A stretch of DNA of 11,745 nucleotides from Clostridiales bacterium (GTDB lineage: Bacteria > Bacillota > Clostridia > WRLR01). This document shows, piece after piece, positions 1 through 8,067 of the stretch. Below the pieces are notes generated by a model. It was not told the DNA's origin and searched no databases. It was given only the letters and a program-made list of their open reading frames with translations. The position numbers and the translations under genes are program-made. Positions within the stretch are counted from its first letter, which is position 1, and each line of letters starts with the position of its first letter. The stretch covers positions 1 to 11,745 of the forward strand of contig JAITSR010000414.1 in assembly GCA_031287655.1 (NCBI GenBank). The letters are read 5' to 3'.

Positions 1-483
1 ACTGAAAGTAAAAATATGCTTGACTGGGAAGTAAAGACAATCTCCCGTTTTGCTCCCAAGAAAGCTCAAAAAAGAAAAGAAAATGACCGCAGTTTGGTTC
101 CTATAAGAGGGAATACTGACTTTGAGCAAATTGCAGATGGAGCGCAATTTTTCGCCTGTGGGGATTTACCTACGCTCCAATCAAAAGGGGAATACAAGAA
201 TTCAAATCCCAAATACGGGGAATTCTATAAGAGTGCGCTTACTATTCCTATTAGGTGTGTAACACACGAAGAACGCGCTGAAGATGACGATGTATATGAC
301 ATTATCGGTTTTCTTTGTCTGGATAGTGATTCAGTTTGTCCTGATTGGGAACGCGATGATAATTACGTCTACGGCTTCACTGCCCTTCTTGCTGATTCAC
401 TTTATATCCTGCTGCGTGAAAATATGGAGTATATTACCAATATTCAACAAAGTCAAACTAATGGAAAGATCGGAGACGCATAA
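1..483 (+). CDS. GAF-like domain protein, C-terminal part (5' end outside window)
   Basis: The reading frame is open to the first base of the window, so this is probably the 3' part of a longer gene. An ATG at 16 exists but has only a weak GAAAG upstream and is likely internal. The visible 160 residues contain a charged stretch, then a segment resembling the second half of a GAF sensor domain: YKSALTIPIR, a loop rich in acidic residues, IGFLCLDSDS, and a closing helix with LLADSLYILL. GAF domains bind small ligands or mediate dimerisation; which ligand cannot be told here. No catalytic domain is visible in the part present. The stop codon overlaps the start of the next gene (TAATG), so the two are surely co-translated. 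Base composition is clearly AT-richer than the genes after 742. The GAF assignment rests on pattern resemblance only. Confidence 0.6.
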   Translation, partial: TESKNMLDWEVKTISRFAPKKAQKRKENDRSLVPIRGNTDFEQIADGAQFFACGDLPTLQSKGEYKNSNPKYGEFYKSALTIPIRCVTHEERAEDDDVYDIIGFLCLDSDSVCPDWERDDNYVYGFTALLADSLYILLRENMEYITNIQQSQTNGKIGDA

Positions 484-689
484 TGTCAGTAGCATCGCAT
501 CTGGAAAAATATGTGACCCAAAAGGCCAGCGAGAGTGTAATTGCCAAACGTCAAAAAGAAGCTCTCCTCGCTACGGAAAGAAAAAATAAAGGAGGGTCAA
601 CAAAGAGTGAAGTTGCGAAAGTACAACCTAAAAAAGTTGTCTATACAACAAGCGAGTGTTTGCTTGATAGGCACATGTTTGACGATTAA
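483..689 (+). CDS. Small basic protein of unknown function, coupled to the GAF-like gene
   Basis: This 68-residue protein starts at the ATG that overlaps the upstream stop (TAATG), a classic translational-coupling junction that fixes the start. The first 50 residues are rich in Lys, Glu, Gln, Arg and Ser and look helical or disordered (AKRQKEALLATERKNK); the last 15 or so are more ordered and end in DRHMFDD. No signal peptide, membrane segment or known motif is visible. I do not recognise the family. The tight coupling suggests that it works with the GAF-like protein, perhaps as a partner or adaptor, but that is inference. Composition matches the AT-richer left segment rather than the GC-rich genes that follow. 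No terminator was recognised between its stop and the next gene at 742. Confidence 0.6.
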   Translation: MSVASHLEKYVTQKASESVIAKRQKEALLATERKNKGGSTKSEVAKVQPKKVVYTTSECLLDRHMFDD

Positions 690-741
690 ACGAGCCGCCC
701 CGTTCTGCTGATTCAACTCATTATCAATAAGGGAGGCTAAG

Positions 742-1860
742 ATGAAAGACGAACGCTACACAAAGCTCGCTGGGAATCTGATCCGCTATTCCGTGCGGCT
801 CGCGCCGGGCGAGAACGTGCTGATCGAAGCGATGAGCGGACAGGAAGCCGCGCTCGCGACGGAGTTGATCCGGGCGGCGTACCTCGCCGGGGGGCAGCCG
901 CATATCCAGTTCCACAATCAGGAGGCGCGGCGTGCGCTGCTCTCCGGGCTCACGGTCCCGCACGCGGAGCTGATGGCGGCGCAGGACCTCGTCCGCATGA
1001 AGAACATGCAGGCGTACATCGGGCTGCGCGGGAGCGACAACGTCTATGAGGACGGCGACGTACCGGACGAGCGGAGCGCGATCTATCAGAAACACTATTC
1101 AAAACCGGTACACAGCGAGCAGCGTGTCCGGCACACAAAATGGTGCGTCCTGCGCTACCCGACCGCGTCGATGGCCCAGCTCGCGCATATGTCGACCGAG
1201 GCGTTTGAGGATTTTTACTTCGACGTCTGCAACCTCGACTATCAGCGGATGTCGGACGCGATGGACCCGCTCGTCGCGCTGATCGACCGGACGGAGCGCG
1301 TGCGGCTGACGGGGCCCGGGACGGATCTGCGCTTTTCGATCAAGGGGCTCCCCGCCGTCAAGTGCGACGGGCACAGGAACATTCCGGACGGCGAGGTCTA
1401 CACCGCGCCGGTGCGCGATTCGGTCAACGGCGTGATCTCGTACAACGCGCCCTCCGTGTATCAGGGGACCCATTTCAGCGACGTCGTGTTGGAGTTCCGG
1501 GACGGCAAAATCATCCGCGCGGAGGCGAACGAGACGGAGCAGCTCAACAAAATTCTGGACATCGACGAGGGCGCGCGCTATGTCGGGGAGTTTTCGTTCG
1601 GTCTGAACCCCTATATCCTCGCGCCGATGAACGATACCCTGTTTGACGAGAAGATCAGCGGCAGCATCCATTTTACGCCCGGTAGCACCTACGACGCGTG
1701 TGACAACGGCAACCGCTCGGCGATCCACTGGGACCTCGTGCTGATCCAGCGCCCGGAATACGGCGGCGGCGAGATTTATTTTGACGACAAGCTGATCCGA
1801 AAGGACGGCCGCTTTGTGCCGCCGGAGCTCGCCTGCCTGAATCCTGAGAACCTGCGCTGA
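742..1860 (+). CDS. Aminopeptidase, peptidase family M29 (AmpS/PepS/AmpT type)
   Basis: This is a 372-residue cytosolic metallo-aminopeptidase that removes N-terminal residues from peptides, probably for peptide turnover. The start is fixed by GGGAGG at 731-736, 5 nt before the ATG. The N-terminal part is the alpha/beta region (LAPGENVLIEA near 20-30, AYLAGGQPHIQF near 46-57). The C-terminal half carries the M29 metal-ligand pattern: Glu218 in NIPDGEVY, Glu283 in YVGEFSFG, His310 in SGSIHFTPG, and His329/Asp331 in SAIHWDLV. These correspond in order to the Glu, Glu, His, His, Asp set known for the family. The spacing between the two His ligands is shorter than in the Thermus enzyme, and the protein is shorter than the roughly 410 residues of AmpS; a shorter clade exists. 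No signal peptide is present. No clear promoter was seen in 690-741. The protein appears intact. Confidence 0.9.
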   Translation: MKDERYTKLAGNLIRYSVRLAPGENVLIEAMSGQEAALATELIRAAYLAGGQPHIQFHNQEARRALLSGLTVPHAELMAAQDLVRMKNMQAYIGLRGSDNVYEDGDVPDERSAIYQKHYSKPVHSEQRVRHTKWCVLRYPTASMAQLAHMSTEAFEDFYFDVCNLDYQRMSDAMDPLVALIDRTERVRLTGPGTDLRFSIKGLPAVKCDGHRNIPDGEVYTAPVRDSVNGVISYNAPSVYQGTHFSDVVLEFRDGKIIRAEANETEQLNKILDIDEGARYVGEFSFGLNPYILAPMNDTLFDEKISGSIHFTPGSTYDACDNGNRSAIHWDLVLIQRPEYGGGEIYFDDKLIRKDGRFVPPELACLNPENLR

Positions 1861-1873
1861 GTTGCGGGCCGCA

Positions 1874-1898
1874 GACTGCGGACTGCGCGCGGACTGCG
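1874..1898 (+). repeat. Three copies of GACTGCG
   Basis: The heptamer GACTGCG occurs at 1874-1880, 1881-1887 and 1892-1898, between the aminopeptidase stop and the amidase promoter. The flanking CCGCA at 1869-1873 can pair with TGCGG either upstream (1863-1867) or downstream (1877-1881). The last copy is part of the 16-bp sequence shared with the MATE promoter. The repeats may be binding sites or simple slippage products. Confidence 0.55.
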
Positions 1899-1904
1899 AG
1901 CGAC
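1889..1904 (+). promoter_or_regulatory. 16-bp box upstream of amidase promoter (copy 1)
   Basis: GCGGACTGCGAGCGAC occurs here and, as an exact 16-bp inverted copy, at 8103-8118. Both copies are non-coding and point the same way relative to the gene downstream. Here the box ends 31 nt before the TATAAT. It could be a shared regulator site, or one copy of a dispersed genomic repeat. Confidence 0.45.
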
Positions 1905-1923
1905 GAATCGTACTTGCTTTTTT
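1896..1923 (+). terminator. Weak intrinsic terminator candidate after the aminopeptidase
   Basis: GCGAG (1896-1900) can pair with CTTGC (1913-1917) with one G-T wobble, and ACG (1903-1905) with CGT (1909-1911) around an AAT loop, with a small internal loop between. The stem runs directly into six Ts (1918-1923). The position 36 nt after the aminopeptidase stop fits. The stem is short and imperfect and overlaps the proposed amidase -35, so this is tentative. Confidence 0.35.
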
Positions 1924-1941
1924 CGGCCCGCGCTGTATAAT
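1914..1941 (+). promoter_or_regulatory. Promoter for the amidase gene, leaderless-type
   Basis: A perfect TATAAT lies at 1936-1941, with TTGCTT (weak -35, three of six matches) at 1914-1919 and a 16-nt spacer. The ATG of the amidase begins at 1949, only 7 nt after the -10, so transcription should start at or next to the start codon. No ribosome binding site is present in the interval. Confidence 0.55.
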
Positions 1942-1948
1942 AGACGGC

Positions 1949-3175
1949 ATGAACGAATGGGAATTTGGTGAACAATCGAATCTCCTACCAAAGACAAATT
2001 TACAGAATATACGAGCCGACAGGCAAAAGCGCAAAATCGATCATATAGGGAATCGCTTCGTTTTCCCCATTTTTGCGGCTTTTTTTGTCTGTCTCGTTTT
2101 TTCATTGCCAAAATCTTGGGGGCGGCAGGCCGTGCAGGATTTCAAGCTGCCGGACGGGGAACTTTCCGCAGGCGCGATTGTGGAGATCGTGGACATCCCA
2201 GCCGCCGCAGGCGCCGCAACTGCGCGCAAGACATCGGAATCGGACGTCGCGGGCGCCGCAGGCGCCACAGGTGTCTCAGAGACCGCGGGCGCGCCGGTCA
2301 TTGAAATTGTATCGCGGCCCGCGATCGGGTCGGATTCTAATCAGCAGTCCGCGATGGCGCAAGAGCTCGATCAGCAGCCCGCGATGGACTCAGGTTCAGG
2401 TTCCGATCGGCGTTCGCAGCCGCAATCCGCGGCGGCGCTTGAGTCCGGACCCAATCAGCGGTCGTCGCCGCGGCTGTTGGACGGCGTCGGGGCGGGTTTT
2501 CGTTTCGGGCAAAACGAAGCCGCCGCGTCGGACGGGCCGGGCGTGGACGGCACATCGGAAAGCCTTTACGGCGACTATGCGAAGTGGGGCGCGGAGGCCA
2601 ACGGCGGCAAGGGCTGGATCATCCTTGACGCGGGGCATGGCGGGAGCGACCCGGGCTCGATCGAAAAGGGCGTCAGCGAAAAGGATGTCGCGCTAAAGGT
2701 CACGCTCCGTGCCGCGGAACTCCTGCGCGAAAGCGATGCCGACTATATCCTGACGCGCGATGAGGATACCACGGTCCCGGTCGACGAGCGGATCCGCCTC
2801 GCAAACAGCGTATCGGCGGCGTTTCTGGTCAGCGTCCACTGCGACTGGTTTGAGGACGGCCGCATCAGCGGGGCGACGACCCTTTACTGCAACAGCGCCG
2901 CGGGCGGCGCGCCGGACGAGGCCGGAAAGGCGCTCGCCGCCATAATTCAGGCGCGTCTCACGGAAGATTTAGGTGTGGCCGACCGGGGCGTCAACCCGAA
3001 TGACCACATCTTAGTGCTACGAAAAACAATAATCCCCTCCGCGCTCGTCGAGCTTGCGTTCCTTTCAAATTCGGCGGACCGTAAGCTCTTGAACAGCGAG
3101 GCCTTTCAGGAGAGGGCGGCACAAAACCTCGCGTCCGGCATCTTGGACGCGCTCGCCGCCGCCCCAAAAAAATAG
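1949..3175 (+). CDS. Membrane-anchored N-acetylmuramoyl-L-alanine amidase (Amidase_3)
   Basis: This 408-residue zinc hydrolase should cleave the bond between N-acetylmuramic acid and L-alanine in peptidoglycan, at the outer face of the membrane. From the ATG at 1949, residues 1-37 are a polar, basic cytoplasmic tail, about 38-53 a hydrophobic signal-anchor (FVFPIFAAFFVCLVFSL), about 60-215 a low-complexity Ala/Gly then Ser/Gln/Pro-rich linker, and about 220-405 the catalytic domain. Zinc ligands are visible as His230 (LDAGHGG), Glu244 (GVSEKD) and His297 (SVHCDW), with catalytic Glu368 (VELAFLSN). No LysM, SH3 or other cell-wall-binding repeats are seen. The frame is open upstream to a TTG at 1862, but that stretch runs through the promoter and repeats and has no ribosome binding site, so I prefer 1949. 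The start itself is uncertain, since 1949 also lacks a ribosome binding site (possible leaderless mRNA). The gene probably reads on into the mannosidase. Confidence 0.85.
   Translation: MNEWEFGEQSNLLPKTNLQNIRADRQKRKIDHIGNRFVFPIFAAFFVCLVFSLPKSWGRQAVQDFKLPDGELSAGAIVEIVDIPAAAGAATARKTSESDVAGAAGATGVSETAGAPVIEIVSRPAIGSDSNQQSAMAQELDQQPAMDSGSGSDRRSQPQSAAALESGPNQRSSPRLLDGVGAGFRFGQNEAAASDGPGVDGTSESLYGDYAKWGAEANGGKGWIILDAGHGGSDPGSIEKGVSEKDVALKVTLRAAELLRESDADYILTRDEDTTVPVDERIRLANSVSAAFLVSVHCDWFEDGRISGATTLYCNSAAGGAPDEAGKALAAIIQARLTEDLGVADRGVNPNDHILVLRKTIIPSALVELAFLSNSADRKLLNSEAFQERAAQNLASGILDALAAAPKK
2341..2387 (+). repeat. 30-bp-period direct repeat in the amidase linker
   Basis: TCAGCAGtCCGCGATGG at 2341-2357 recurs at 2371-2387 with one change (16 of 17 identical), exactly 30 bp apart. 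It encodes QQSAM and QQPAM in the disordered linker. Degenerate related units (SDRRSQPQS, PNQRSS) follow. Repeat copy number may vary between strains, changing linker length. Confidence 0.6.
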
Positions 3176-3244
3176 AAGGTATAAAACAACATAAAAAATA
3201 TATAAAGCATAACAACAGAACCGCAAAAATCGGGAGGACAGACA

Positions 3245-6200
3245 ATGTTGGGAAGCAAGCAGATCGCGCGGATGCTCTTAAAGCTGAGCCGATTGGAGAA
3301 TGAACTCGAAAGCCGAATGTTTCAAAAGGTCGCGGAGCTGCCGGTCTCCTGCTATGAGACGTCCGAGCGCCTGCACAAAATCCCCGGCGAGGCGCTGTTC
3401 AAGCCGTGCAAGCCCGGCGACACATGGGGCGGTGAGGGCCGCTGCTGCTGGTTCCGCGGAAGCTACACGCCGCCCGCCGAGCTTTCGGGCAAGCCGCTGT
3501 TCCTCTGGCCGCGCATCACGGGCTACGAGGCGCTGCTCTTTGTCGACGGCGCGCCGTTCGGCCTGTTCGCCTCAAAATACATCGTCAACTCGCACGGCAG
3601 CCACTACTGCGACATGCTCGTCAAAGAGGCCGTGCCGGGCAAACGGATTGACATCGCGCTCGAATATTACGCGGGGCATTATGTGATCGGCACGAAGCCC
3701 TTTGAGACGCGGGAGCGCACGAATTTTGAGCATACGGTCGGCACGGTCGACATCTGTCTCAAAGACGACGAAATCATCGACTTCCTGTTTGATCTCCGCA
3801 CGCTGAATCAGCTCGCCGCCGTGCTCGGGGAGGACGACTTCCGCCGCGCCGAGGTCGTGAACGCGTTGACGCGCGTGCATGAGATCGTGTGGTATTCCCC
3901 GGAGGACGCGGGGGAGGATGCGTTTCGGGAGTCGCTCCGCGCCGCGGCCCCCTATCTGAAAAAGACGCTCGCCCGCCGCAACTCAAAATCCGCGCCGACA
4001 GCCGGGATCATCGGCCATTCGCACATGGACACGGCATGGCTCTGGACGGTCCCGGAGACCGTCAAAAAGTGCGCGCGCACCTACGCGAACCAGATCAGCC
4101 TGATGGAGCAATACCCGGAATACTTGTTCGTCCAAAGCTCCGCCTGCCACAGCGACATGATCCGCGAACACTATCCCGACTTGTTCGCAAAGATCAAGGA
4201 GCGCGTCGCCGAGGGCCGCTACGAACCGAACGGCGGCGTCTGGGTCGAGTGCGACTGCAACCTCGTCTCGGGGGAGATGATGGCGCGCCAGTTCCTCTGG
4301 GGGCAGCGGTTCACTCTCGAGCATTTTGACTATCTGGCGGACACGTTCTGGCTGCCCGACACGTTCGGCTATTCCGCGGCGATCCCGCAGATCATGAAGC
4401 TCAGCGGGGTAAAATACTTCCTGACGACAAAGATGGCGTGGAACGACACGAACGACTTCCCCTATGACACCTTTTATTGGAAGGGCGTCGACGGCACGAA
4501 GGCGCTGACACACCTGAACAAGACGCACATAAAGCCGGACCCCGAGGCGCTCGTGAATTATGTCGTGCGGAACCCGAGAAACGGCGACAACATCAAGGAA
4601 AAGACCGTCTCCAACATGCGCCTGCTGTCGTTCGGCTACGGCGACGGGGGCGGCGGCCCGGAGTTTGAGATGCTCGAGTCCGCGCGGAGGGTCGAGGACT
4701 TGGAGGGCCTGCCGCGCGCGCGGTACATGACGGTCTCCGATTTTATGCAGACGCTTGAGCGGACGATCGTAAACCCGTCCACATACAGCGGCGAGCTCTA
4801 TTTGGAGCTCCACCGGGGCACGCTTACGAATCAGCACACGATCAAGCGCAACAACCGGCTCGCCGAGATCGCGATCCACGACCTCGAATATATCACGGTC
4901 CGGCACGCGCTCGCGCGGTCGGAAATCGCGGACGGCGCGCAGATTCGCCCGCTCGTCGGCACGCTGCTGATAAACCAGTTTCACGATATTCTGCCCGGCA
5001 CCTGTATCCCGGAGGCGCACGAGCAGTCGAAGGCGGAGACGGGCCGTCTGATCGCGGACGCGCGGGCGCTGACGGCAAAGCTCGCGAAGGAACTCACAAG
5101 CGGACTCGCGGCAGGACCCGCAAAGAGCGCCGCGGCGGGCGACTGCTCCGGCGCGGAAGGCGCGCGCGGCGATTTTTTGACCGCTCTGAATACGCTGTCG
5201 TTTGAGCGGGGCGATGTTTTCTATGTGGACGCCGCGCCGGGGACGCGGCTCGACGGCGCGCAGCTCGGAGGCGCGCGGCAGCAGGCGGTCGGCACGCTCT
5301 TTGGAGATAAGCTCGCGGTCGCGGGTCTCACACTGCCCGCGTTCGGCGCGGTCCCGCTCATGTGGGGCAAAGAAGCGCACGGCGCGCAGCCGCCCGCGCG
5401 GAACACGGAAGCGTCCGGTGGCGCCGGCGTCTCCCCTTTCCGCGTGAACAAAAAAAGGCTCGACGCGCTCGAGACGCCGTTCGCGAGCGTGACGTTCGAC
5501 AGAGAGGGCTATATCCGTTCCTTCCGCGACAAGACGGAGAACGGCAGGGAGCTCTGCGGCGAGGGTTATCCGCTCAACACGTTCCTGATCGCGGAGGACG
5601 TCCCCGCGGCGTGGGACAACTGGGATGTCGACGCCGACACCGAGCTGCGCTACCGGCCCGTCAAGGAGCTCGTGAGCCGCGAAGTGGTTGCTGACGGCGC
5701 GGTGGAGTTCCGGATCCGCTCGGTCTATCGGATCAGCGAGAAGTCCAAGATCACGCAGGACATCGTCTTTTACGCCGACACGCCGCTCGTGCGCTTTGAG
5801 ACGCGGATGGACTGGCACGAGAATCACCGCTTTTTAAAAACCGCGTTTGACACGTCGATCGCCGCCGCGGAGGCCCGCCACGAAATCCAGTTCGGCCACA
5901 TCAAGCGCTCAACCGCGCGCAACACCGACCTCGACAAGGCGAAATTTGAGGTCTCAAACCACAAGTTCACGGACCTCTCCGAGACGCGCTATGGCGTCGC
6001 GATCCTCAACGACTGCAAATACGGCGTGTCCGTATCCGAGGGGCAGATTCGGCTTTCGCTGCACAAGGGCGGGAACCGGCCCGACTACGCGGGCGACCAC
6101 GGCGTCCACGACTGCGCCTACGCGTTTTTGCCGCACAGGGGCGGTTTTTCCGCAAAAAGCGTCGTACACGCGGCATACGCGTTCAACTACCCGCCGCTGA

Positions 6201-6544
6201 TCGTCGGAGGCGCGGACATCGGAAGCCCCGCGCCAAACGACGCCGCGCCTAACAGCGCCGTACCCGGCAGCGCCGTGCCGCCGCTTTTGGCAATCGATTC
6301 CGACGCGGTGCTCGTCGAGACCGTAAAACCCTGCGAGGACGAGGATCGCGCGTTTATCCTGCGGCTCTATGAGTGCGAGGGTTCGCATCCCTTTACAAAG
6401 CTCTCCGTGCCGGGGGCAAAAGCCATCGTGGAGACGAATCTGCTCGAGGTCCCGCTTGAGGAGCCGGACGCGCCGCTGGCGACCGATCAGATCGAGCTGG
6501 AATTTCGTCCGTTTGAGATCAAGACGCTGCGCGTCGACTACTGA
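3245..6544 (+). CDS. Alpha-mannosidase, glycoside hydrolase family 38
   Basis: This 1099-residue enzyme hydrolyses alpha-mannosides with retention, using a zinc-bound active site. GGGAGGA at 3232-3238, shortly before the ATG, fixes the start. Residues 1-250 form the N-terminal beta-rich domain typical of bacterial GH38. The catalytic domain begins at 253 with GHSHMDTAWLW, giving zinc ligands His260 and Asp262. The nucleophile is Asp372 in WLPDTFGYS. LTNQHTIKRNNR near 527-538 supplies a further likely zinc ligand, His531. The helical middle region and the large C-terminal beta domains follow. No signal peptide is present, so it should act on imported mannosides in the cytoplasm; exact linkage preference cannot be read, and a mannosylglycerate-type substrate is possible. 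Three low-complexity insertions rich in Ala/Gly/Pro/Ser (about 617-642, 700-720 and 990-1012) make it somewhat longer than usual. It lies 69 nt after the amidase, across an AT-rich spacer with no terminator, so the two are probably co-transcribed. Confidence 0.93.
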   Translation: MLGSKQIARMLLKLSRLENELESRMFQKVAELPVSCYETSERLHKIPGEALFKPCKPGDTWGGEGRCCWFRGSYTPPAELSGKPLFLWPRITGYEALLFVDGAPFGLFASKYIVNSHGSHYCDMLVKEAVPGKRIDIALEYYAGHYVIGTKPFETRERTNFEHTVGTVDICLKDDEIIDFLFDLRTLNQLAAVLGEDDFRRAEVVNALTRVHEIVWYSPEDAGEDAFRESLRAAAPYLKKTLARRNSKSAPTAGIIGHSHMDTAWLWTVPETVKKCARTYANQISLMEQYPEYLFVQSSACHSDMIREHYPDLFAKIKERVAEGRYEPNGGVWVECDCNLVSGEMMARQFLWGQRFTLEHFDYLADTFWLPDTFGYSAAIPQIMKLSGVKYFLTTKMAWNDTNDFPYDTFYWKGVDGTKALTHLNKTHIKPDPEALVNYVVRNPRNGDNIKEKTVSNMRLLSFGYGDGGGGPEFEMLESARRVEDLEGLPRARYMTVSDFMQTLERTIVNPSTYSGELYLELHRGTLTNQHTIKRNNRLAEIAIHDLEYITVRHALARSEIADGAQIRPLVGTLLINQFHDILPGTCIPEAHEQSKAETGRLIADARALTAKLAKELTSGLAAGPAKSAAAGDCSGAEGARGDFLTALNTLSFERGDVFYVDAAPGTRLDGAQLGGARQQAVGTLFGDKLAVAGLTLPAFGAVPLMWGKEAHGAQPPARNTEASGGAGVSPFRVNKKRLDALETPFASVTFDREGYIRSFRDKTENGRELCGEGYPLNTFLIAEDVPAAWDNWDVDADTELRYRPVKELVSREVVADGAVEFRIRSVYRISEKSKITQDIVFYADTPLVRFETRMDWHENHRFLKTAFDTSIAAAEARHEIQFGHIKRSTARNTDLDKAKFEVSNHKFTDLSETRYGVAILNDCKYGVSVSEGQIRLSLHKGGNRPDYAGDHGVHDCAYAFLPHRGGFSAKSVVHAAYAFNYPPLIVGGADIGSPAPNDAAPNSAVPGSAVPPLLAIDSDAVLVETVKPCEDEDRAFILRLYECEGSHPFTKLSVPGAKAIVETNLLEVPLEEPDAPLATDQIELEFRPFEIKTLRVDY

Positions 6545-6593
6545 TAGATATAAACTACGGGGATACATCGACGGCCTGCGAGACGACTACTGA
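6535..6593 (+). repeat. Echo of the mannosidase 3' end
   Basis: CGACTACTGA at 6535-6544 (the last codons and stop of the mannosidase) recurs exactly at 6584-6593, in another frame. The preceding bases are also similar, so the second copy would read GLRDDY-stop against TLRVDY-stop. It may be the remnant of a duplicated or deleted gene end. Confidence 0.45.
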
Positions 6594-6614
6594 AAAACAC
6601 GTCGGTGTGGCCTG

Positions 6615-6640
6615 CGCGTCGACGCGGCGGCGCGTTTTTT
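6615..6640 (+). terminator. Intrinsic terminator of the mannosidase
   Basis: CGCGTCG (6615-6621), a 6-nt loop, and CGGCGCG (6628-6634) form a 7-bp stem with one G-T wobble, followed at once by six Ts (6635-6640). It lies 70 nt after the mannosidase stop and overlaps the stop of the convergent MATE gene. On the minus strand the stem lacks a T tract; a smaller ACAC/GTGT hairpin followed by TTTTT (about 6595-6609, minus) may serve the MATE gene. Confidence 0.7.
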
Positions 6641-8060
6641 AGAGTTTGATCGTCACCCATTTGCCGGACGAGAAGCGCCGGTATGTGAGGACGAGACGCG
6701 TGTACTGATCGGCGACAAACGCGATCCACGCGCCAAAGAGACCGAGCCCCAGACCATACGCGAGCAGCAGCGAGACCACGGGCCGGATGAACGTAATCGA
6801 GACGAGGGACACGGCCGCGGTGTAGCGCGTGTCGCCCGCGCCGCGCAGCGCGCCCATAAAGATCAGCTGCGACGCCTGTCCGTAGATGATGATGACCATC
6901 AGCAGCAGGATGTCGCTCCCGGTCTTGATGATCTGCGGATTGTCCGAAAACGCGCGCAGCATATTCCGCCCGAACAGCGTGAGCAGCGCAAAGACCGCCG
7001 TCGAGGTGATCAGCGAGAGCCGCTGGCATATTTTCCCATAGACGATCGAGAGGTCCGGGCGCTTTGCGCCGAGGTTCTGCCCGACGAGCGAGGACGCGGC
7101 GATGCCATATCCCTCGCCGAAAGAGAACGACAGGCTCAGGATATTCGCGAGAATTTGATGCGTCGCGTAGACGATCGTGCCGAGCCGTGCGATGATAATA
7201 CCGTATGTCAGAAAACCCGCCCTCATGCAGAGCTGTTCGACGAGCGAGCCGGAGGCGACCTTGAACATCGAGCTCAGCATCGCGCGCTCCGGCTTCCAGC
7301 CGAATTTTGAGCGGATCGACAAAAAGCCGTCGCGGTGCAGAACAAACCGGAGCGCGAGCAGAAGACCGACGCCCCAGCCGATCACGGTCGCGATCGCGGC
7401 CCCCGGAACGCCGAGCGCCGGGAAGCCGAACCTGCCGCCGATCAGAAGGTAGTTGAAAATCAGATTCACGACGTTCGACGTCATGTTGATCGCCATCGAG
7501 GCCTTGGTATTCCCGGTACCGCGCAGCGCCGCGCTGATTGTGAGCGAGAGGTTGCAGAGCGGGATTCCGCGGATCAGGATGTCAAAATAGGCCTTCGCCA
7601 TGCCGATCGAGTCGTCATGCGCCCCGGCAAAGCGCAGAATCTGGCCGGAAAACGGTGTGACAAGCGCGGAAAAAACAAGGGAAAGCAGCAGCGAGAGCAC
7701 AAGGCCTTGCTTTAGGCATGCCGAAGCGCCGATCGTGTCACGCTCGCCCTTGCGGCGCGCCGTAATTGAGACGACCGACATGTTCAGCGCGATCACAAGC
7801 GTCTGGACGAGGAAACGCGGCTGCGTCACGAGCCCGACGGCGGCGATCGCCTCGTCCCCGACGACGCTGACCATCAGCGTGTCCGCCATCGAAATCATCG
7901 AAACCAAAAAGGCTTCCGCGACGGACGCCCACGCGATCGAAATCACGCTGCCATACGCGGCGCGCGTATCCGGGATCTCCCCGAGCTTTAGCCCCTCTTT
8001 TACCAAGTTGCCCGGCCGGTAGAATTTTTGCAGCCTCAGAATCAGTTCATCTTTCCTCAT
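6639..8060 (-). CDS. MATE family multidrug/sodium efflux transporter
   Basis: This is a 473-residue integral membrane antiporter that would expel drugs or metabolites in exchange for Na+ or H+. It has about 12 hydrophobic segments and the MATE N-terminal signature SMADTLMVSVVGDEAIAAVGL near residues 57-77. The halves show the usual internal similarity: ALRGTGNTKASM after TM6 and ALRGAGDTRYT later, both typical MATE loop motifs. I start it at the ATG complementary to 8058-8060 (MRKDELIL). A longer frame to 8144 would translate the promoter and the 16-bp repeat. There is no ribosome binding site before 8060, but a promoter sits 7 nt away, so the mRNA may be leaderless. It is convergent with the mannosidase. 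The substrate cannot be predicted. Confidence 0.9.
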   Translation of the reverse strand: MRKDELILRLQKFYRPGNLVKEGLKLGEIPDTRAAYGSVISIAWASVAEAFLVSMISMADTLMVSVVGDEAIAAVGLVTQPRFLVQTLVIALNMSVVSITARRKGERDTIGASACLKQGLVLSLLLSLVFSALVTPFSGQILRFAGAHDDSIGMAKAYFDILIRGIPLCNLSLTISAALRGTGNTKASMAINMTSNVVNLIFNYLLIGGRFGFPALGVPGAAIATVIGWGVGLLLALRFVLHRDGFLSIRSKFGWKPERAMLSSMFKVASGSLVEQLCMRAGFLTYGIIIARLGTIVYATHQILANILSLSFSFGEGYGIAASSLVGQNLGAKRPDLSIVYGKICQRLSLITSTAVFALLTLFGRNMLRAFSDNPQIIKTGSDILLLMVIIIYGQASQLIFMGALRGAGDTRYTAAVSLVSITFIRPVVSLLLAYGLGLGLFGAWIAFVADQYTRLVLTYRRFSSGKWVTIKL

Positions 8061-8067
8061 AAACCAT

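Noticed and set aside
607..720. Tiny GTG-start frame after GGAGGG at 591-596
   Set aside because: Spacing is long, the frame overlaps a better-supported coupled gene, and the product looks random.
1862..1948. TTG start giving a 437-residue amidase
   Set aside because: No ribosome binding site, and the extension runs through GACTGCG repeats and a perfect TATAAT.
1099..2034. 311-codon open frame antisense to the aminopeptidase and amidase promoter
   Set aside because: Shadow of the M29 gene; biased Arg/Ala/Val composition and no ribosome binding site or family resemblance.
3983..5827. 614-codon open frame antisense to the mannosidase
   Set aside because: GC-rich codon bias opens the opposite frame; the translation is Arg/Val/Asp-rich with no recognisable domain, and the plus-strand gene has clear GH38 motifs.
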